Assembly (NCBI RefSeq): GCF_039543525.1
Contig: NZ_BAABJX010000009.1
Location: 1-64,000, forward strand
Source: Algivirga pacifica
GTDB lineage: Bacteria; Bacteroidota; Bacteroidia; Cytophagales; Flammeovirgaceae
DNA: 64,000 bases
Reading direction: 5' to 3'
A program made the translations under genes and the position numbers. The notes beneath the pieces were generated by a model, which saw only the letters and a list, made by a program, of their open reading frames with translations, had not been told where the DNA came from and ran no database searches. The stretch's first letter is position 1, and every line of letters starts with the position of its first letter. Shown here in pieces: positions 60,245-64,000 of this stretch.

Positions 60245-61318
60245 TTATAATGACTTAATATAGCGGAAATCGTGTCCTGCTTTCAGTTGCTTGACAAATT
60301 CATACATCAACTGTATGGTGTGCTCAATATCGGTTTCTGCAGCGGTTTCCACAGTGGTGTGCATGTACTTCAATGGCAAGGAAATCAATGCTGAAGCTAC
60401 CCCGTTATTGGAGTATGCAAAGGCATCCGTATCTGTACCAGTCAGCCTTGATACGGCCATGCGCTGGAATGGAATGTCTTTCTTCTCCGCAGTGCCAATG
60501 ATCATATCCAAAAGATTGGTTTGCACGGCAGGTCCATAGGTTAGTACTGGTCCGCTTCCACATTTAGTGTCTCCCTGTTTCTTTTTGTCGTACATCGGAG
60601 AGGACGTATCGTGACATACATCAGTGATAATAGCTACATCAGGGTTGATACGATTAGCAATCATCTCAGCACCTCTCAGTCCAATTTCTTCTTGTACTGC
60701 ATTGACAATATGTAAAGAGAAAGGAATCTTATCTTTATTTTCGTGGATTCTACGAGCAACTTCGGCAATCATAAAGCCTCCAATTCGGTTGTCTAATGCT
60801 CTACCCGTAATGTATTTTTTGTTGAGTTCCATCATGTCAGCATCAAAGGTGATGACACAGCCAACATGAACCCCCATCTTTTCAACTTCTTCTTTTGAGT
60901 TGGCTCCGATGTCGATAAAGATATTGTCCATGGAAGGAGCATCTTCTTTGTCCTTACGCACGTGAATGGCAGGCCATCCAAAAACACCCTTTACAATGCC
61001 TTTAGCAGTGTGAATATTGACACGCATGGATGGTGCAATTTGGTGATCTGAACCTCCATTACGGATGACGTATATATATCCCTCAGGAGTAATATAGTTA
61101 ACAAACCAAGAGATCTCATCGGCATGTGCTTCTAACACAACTTTATACTTGCCTTTAGGATTGATTACCCCTACAGCCGTACCGTAAGTGTCTGTATAAT
61201 ATTCGTCTACAAAAGGGGTAAGGTACTCCAACCATACTTTTTGTCCTTCTGTCTCAAACCCTGTTGGCGAAGGGGTGTTTAGATAATTTTTGAGGAATTT
61301 TTTACTTTTCTTATCCAT
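60245..61318 (-). CDS. M42-family metallo-aminopeptidase
   Basis: A 357-residue cytoplasmic dinuclear metallopeptidase (glutamyl/deblocking aminopeptidase type) that trims N-terminal residues in large self-compartmentalised assemblies. Metal and catalytic residues appear as HADE (His65, Asp67), GRALDNRIGG with the bridging Asp (about 178), EEIGLRGAE with the general base pair (about 214) and DVCHD (about 237). The closing histidine is in KYMHTTVE (about 326). Length and order are typical. It is co-directional with murF, 78 bp apart, with no obvious shared role. Confidence 0.93.
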   Translation of the reverse strand: MDKKSKKFLKNYLNTPSPTGFETEGQKVWLEYLTPFVDEYYTDTYGTAVGVINPKGKYKVVLEAHADEISWFVNYITPEGYIYVIRNGGSDHQIAPSMRVNIHTAKGIVKGVFGWPAIHVRKDKEDAPSMDNIFIDIGANSKEEVEKMGVHVGCVITFDADMMELNKKYITGRALDNRIGGFMIAEVARRIHENKDKIPFSLHIVNAVQEEIGLRGAEMIANRINPDVAIITDVCHDTSSPMYDKKKQGDTKCGSGPVLTYGPAVQTNLLDMIIGTAEKKDIPFQRMAVSRLTGTDTDAFAYSNNGVASALISLPLKYMHTTVETAAETDIEHTIQLMYEFVKQLKAGHDFRYIKSL

Positions 61319-61395
61319 ATGTCAATGGTGTGATTAGTATTATTAATTATAGATATAAGGATGTGATTGATTGTATGATTATAGTGTTGTGTTGT

Positions 61396-62685
61396 TTACA
61401 ACACATCCAGTAATGTTTCTAGCTTTATTCCCCTGGAACCCTTGATAAGGATAGCACTATTGCTTAAAGGGTTTTCTGTAAGGTTCTTTACAAGCAGCTC
61501 TTTATCGGCATACTTTTCAATCCCTTCTAATTCAATTGATTGATGGAATAGGGGTCCCACAAAAATGCGACGCTCAAAGGATTTACTACTTGCAAGCTCA
61601 ATCATTTTTTGATGCTCTTCCTCGCTGATATTTCCAAGTTCCAGCATATCACCAATGATCACAACTTTTTCCTTTTTAGTTTCGAAGCTATCAAAGCTTT
61701 CCAATGCCGCCTCTACAGAGGAAGGATTGGCGTTATAAGCATCTAGAATAATGATGTTGCTTCCTTTTTCGATCAGTTGTGAACGATTATTAGATGGAGT
61801 ATAAGAACGTATCGCCTCATGGATATCTTGATTGGTAACCTCGAAGTACTTTCCAATACAGAATGTCAAAAGGATATTTTCAAAATTATAGGCTCCAATT
61901 AACTGCGTTTGAATAAGCTCTTCTTGACGGTCTTTGTAAGAGATATAAGGGTGGGCTCCTTCTAATTCCAGAAAAGCAAAATCATACTCTCCTCCATACC
62001 ATATTGGATTTTTGAAGCGCTTAGCCATGTTTTTTAGGATTGGATCCTTGGAGTTGATAAACGCAATACCATCATGTTTGATAAGGTAGTCAAAGATTTC
62101 GCTTTTTGCTCTTATGTTGTTTTCAAAATTCCCAAACCCCTCTAGGTGATCTTTTCCAATATTGGTAATGAACCCATGAGTGGGGTGAGCAATTTGACAA
62201 AGTGCTGCCACTTCTCCCATATGATTGTCTCCCATTTCAATGAGGGCGATTTCAGTGTCCTCAGGCATTTTCAATAAGGTCAAAGGAACACCAATGTGAT
62301 TATTGAAATTCCCTTCGGTAGCATGGGTTTTGAATTTTTTGGAAAGCACTTGGTTTAACAACTCCTTAGTGGTCGTCTTCCCATTAGAGCCGGTTACCGC
62401 TATGATAGGAATATCAAATTGTTGACGATGAAAGGCACTAAGTTCTTGTAGGCAAGTAAGTACATTGTCGACAAGAAGACAGCGTTCGTTAGTGGCAAAT
62501 TCTTCTTCGTCAATAATAGCGTAGGCAGCACCTTTTTCCAGTGCCTGTAAAGCGAATTTATTGCCATTGAAGTTGGCGCCTTTAAGGGCGAAAAAAAGAG
62601 AGCCAGTTTCAATCTTACGAGTATCAGTACTGATGAGTGGATGTTCCCTGTAGATTTGGTATAGTTGCTCTATTGTTATGTTCAT
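61396..62685 (-). CDS. murF: UDP-N-acetylmuramoyl-tripeptide:D-alanyl-D-alanine ligase
   Basis: Adds D-Ala-D-Ala to UDP-MurNAc-tripeptide, the last cytoplasmic step of murein precursor synthesis. The 429-residue length is normal. The Mur-ligase ATP loop is TGSNGKTTT (98-106), then EGNFNNHIGVPLTLL (about 129-143), EMGDNHMGEV (about 157-166), NIGKDHLEGFG and the C-terminal LDAYNANPSSVEAAL and IGDMLELG motifs (about 307-345). It is outside a dcw cluster, as commonly found in Bacteroidota. A TATATTTG box upstream suggests its own promoter. Confidence 0.95.
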   Translation of the reverse strand: MNITIEQLYQIYREHPLISTDTRKIETGSLFFALKGANFNGNKFALQALEKGAAYAIIDEEEFATNERCLLVDNVLTCLQELSAFHRQQFDIPIIAVTGSNGKTTTKELLNQVLSKKFKTHATEGNFNNHIGVPLTLLKMPEDTEIALIEMGDNHMGEVAALCQIAHPTHGFITNIGKDHLEGFGNFENNIRAKSEIFDYLIKHDGIAFINSKDPILKNMAKRFKNPIWYGGEYDFAFLELEGAHPYISYKDRQEELIQTQLIGAYNFENILLTFCIGKYFEVTNQDIHEAIRSYTPSNNRSQLIEKGSNIIILDAYNANPSSVEAALESFDSFETKKEKVVIIGDMLELGNISEEEHQKMIELASSKSFERRIFVGPLFHQSIELEGIEKYADKELLVKNLTENPLSNSAILIKGSRGIKLETLLDVL

Positions 62686-62758
62686 AGCGATTGGCGGTCT
62701 ACGAAATTGGTTCTTGTTTTTTCACAGTTAGTAATAGTAATTCTTACTTACTGAGAAA

Positions 62759-62766
62759 CAAATATA
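62759..62766 (-). promoter_or_regulatory. Candidate -7 box (TAnnTTTG) for murF
   Basis: TATATTTG on the minus strand, 74 bp before the murF start. No good -33 TTTG at the usual spacing. Confidence 0.35.
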
Positions 62767-62843
62767 GAATAATTATCAGATTAATTGCTATTCTAGTGTC
62801 AGCTAACACACTCCTTCCATTTTTTGAAGTGGACAATAGAAAA

Positions 62844-62872
62844 AGCCACTCCAAAGGCTATTTGGAGCGGCT
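62844..62872 (-). terminator. Terminator after the outer-membrane barrel gene
   Basis: AGCCACTCCAAA pairs with TTTGGAGCGGCT around GGCTA; on the minus strand TTTTTC follows. 28 bp past the stop. Confidence 0.8.
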
Positions 62873-62899
62873 CAGTTGTATGTAGTCTTGTGTATTCTC

Positions 62900-63520
62900 T
62901 TAGAACCAGTATCCTAATGAGAAAATCCATTGATTAGATCTAGGGTCGAAATCATTCGTATTACCTAATGCACCAGTAATACTTTCAGCTTCCTTACTAA
63001 GTGCTCCTTCATAACGAGCGTCAAAAGTGAATTTTAGTAGATCAAGGCCCAGACCTGCTTGATAACCTAAAGTACCTCCATTCGTATCAACTTCTCCGCC
63101 GATTAAGTCTTCGAACTCATCGTAGCCATCTTCTAGTTTTATTCTTAGTACGGGGCCTATGTGAGGACGAATAGCGATAAGGTCAAATAGCCCTAATCTC
63201 CAACCAAACATTACGGGTACATCGATACGTTTCGTATCAACTTCTGAAATGTTACCGTTGAAATCTAGCTCACCTTTTACACTGTTATAGTAAGCTTCTG
63301 GTTGTACATAAATACCAATAACAGGCATTTTGAATTGTAGTTGGAAACCAGCATGCCATCCGGTGTTACGCCCTCCCTCAGTTAAGGAGCTAAAGGTGTT
63401 GTCAATGTCATCAAAGGCTAGTTTATATGCACTTGCACCACCTTTAATACCAAATTTCACTTGGGCTTGGGCAAAGCCCACAGCCGTTAATAGAGTAAGT
63501 AAAAGAACAAGCTTTTTCAT
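62900..63520 (-). CDS. Small outer-membrane beta-barrel protein (PorT/OMP_b-brl type)
   Basis: A 206-residue exported barrel: signal peptide 1-19 (GFAQAQ), then an eight-stranded pattern starting VKFGIKGGASAYKLAF and ending FSLGYWF with a terminal phenylalanine. The type is the OMP_b-brl_2 (PorT-like) family abundant in Bacteroidota. It lies 30 bp downstream of an OmpA-type lipoprotein gene in the same direction, so the two probably form an operon connecting outer membrane and murein. Confidence 0.83.
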   Translation of the reverse strand: MKKLVLLLTLLTAVGFAQAQVKFGIKGGASAYKLAFDDIDNTFSSLTEGGRNTGWHAGFQLQFKMPVIGIYVQPEAYYNSVKGELDFNGNISEVDTKRIDVPVMFGWRLGLFDLIAIRPHIGPVLRIKLEDGYDEFEDLIGGEVDTNGGTLGYQAGLGLDLLKFTFDARYEGALSKEAESITGALGNTNDFDPRSNQWIFSLGYWF

Positions 63521-63550
63521 AGTAGTTGTTTTTGAGTTACTGAATTAATT

Positions 63551-64000
63551 TCAGATTCGCTCAAAGGATACTCTTCTGTTTTCTTCCCTGCCTTCTTCTG
63601 TGTCATTTTGAGAAACAGGAAGGTGTTCGCCAGCACTTTTGTATTCTAGGCGGTCAGAAGAAACCCCAAGGGCGATCAATTTGTCATAAATGGCTTTGGC
63701 TCTTTCTTTTCCTAATTTTTCATTTTTGTAATCAAAGCCAATAGCACATGTATGACCAATTATCATTAGACGCAAACTAGGATCTTGTTCTAGTTCACTG
63801 ATAATTTCATCATAAAGAGCGGCTTCTTTAGGTGCTCTGGTAGAAGAAATTGTAAAAGCGACTTCCCAGCCCTGTATGAGCATGTCGGAGGTCCTATATG
63901 GAGGAGGTGGAGTCGGTTTTGGGGTTCTTTTAATTTTAGGTTGAGCGGCGACTACCTCCTTTTTTTCTTCGGGTTGCTGCGAACAGCTACTGGTAATCCA
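63551..64000 (-). CDS. OmpA-family lipoprotein, N-terminus cut by window edge
   Basis: The frame is open to the window end; 149 residues are visible. Before the internal Met at 63883 the reading continues upstream through a Pro/Lys-rich linker (PKIKRTPKPTPPPPY) to SSCSQQPEEKK, which looks like a lipobox cysteine followed by a linker, so the start is only a short distance outside the window. The C-terminal OmpA domain has SELEQDPSLRLMIIGHTCA, then NEKLGKERAKAIYDKLIALGV and GREENRRVSF, residues that clasp the peptide stem of murein. It acts as an outer-membrane to murein tether and is followed 30 bp later by a beta-barrel gene. Confidence 0.88.
   Translation of the reverse strand, partial: WITSSCSQQPEEKKEVVAAQPKIKRTPKPTPPPPYRTSDMLIQGWEVAFTISSTRAPKEAALYDEIISELEQDPSLRLMIIGHTCAIGFDYKNEKLGKERAKAIYDKLIALGVSSDRLEYKSAGEHLPVSQNDTEEGREENRRVSFERI

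Overview
The window looks like chromosomal DNA of a marine-type gliding bacterium of the Bacteroidota, probably Cytophagales. The support is: two proteins with C-terminal type IX secretion (T9SS) sorting domains; families largely confined to this phylum (DUF4290, DUF5687, the Porin_10 putative porin, the DUF5916 barrel with a CBM9-like front); A/T-rich start regions without clear Shine-Dalgarno sequences; and several upstream sites matching the Bacteroidota promoter consensus TAnnTTTG. I cannot name the genus. I see no rRNA, tRNA, CRISPR array, prophage or intact insertion sequence. About 53 genes are supported.

Layout. 1-6.2 kb: a porin, a HAD hydrolase, an SDR, an acetyltransferase, then an ECF sigma factor overlapping a gene whose product joins a cytoplasmic stub, one membrane helix and a C-terminal beta-barrel-like domain. 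6.4-14 kb: idi, then a tetR gene set between two long palindromic elements, followed by a co-directional cassette (LolA-like carrier, two FtsX-type permeases, LolD-type ATPase, outer-membrane barrel) that reads as one trans-envelope lipid or lipoprotein export machine. 14-20 kb: DUF4290, a DUF5687 permease with its ATPase, a small membrane protein and a Porin_10 barrel. 20-31 kb: a T9SS adhesin-like protein between two copies of a MITE-like element, a DUF5916 barrel, adenine deaminase, a cupin and a T9SS-exported cyanophycinase-like protein. 31-39 kb: D-lactate dehydrogenase, glycerate kinase, an LpxO-like hydroxylase divergent from an MsbA-like exporter, a COG0523 metallochaperone and mogA. 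39-44.6 kb: small, poorly known secreted and cytoplasmic proteins. 44.6-50.9 kb: a decayed class D beta-lactamase tail, two lipoprotein D-aminoacylase-like amidohydrolases, a lipoprotein gamma-glutamyltransferase and a gamma-carbonic anhydrase. 51-64 kb: core genes (trpS, dnaN, murF, DEAD-box helicase, M42 peptidase, desaturase) mixed with a YihY protein, a MORN-NTR-Kazal protein and an outer-membrane barrel beside an OmpA lipoprotein.

The most unusual content is between the genes. At least six families of dispersed, structured repeats occupy the gaps: (1) 160-175 bp full-length palindromes with fixed ends (AGAGCTTGTTTGGAA) and a fixed 15-nt core; (2) mosaics of tiny GAA/GNRA-like-loop hairpins strung on CTCAAC or TTCAAC words; (3) clusters of hairpins with changing stems but a near-constant TCCT/TCCA tetraloop; (4) 7-bp tandem arrays that supply or abut the stop codons of unrelated genes; (5) a 265-327 bp element with inverted ends; (6) a GCGATAACC palindrome family present in both orientations. 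Most copies lie within a few bases of a stop codon, so a shared role in transcript 3' ends, or insertion targeted there, is the main hypothesis from this window. All coordinates and alignments were made by eye.
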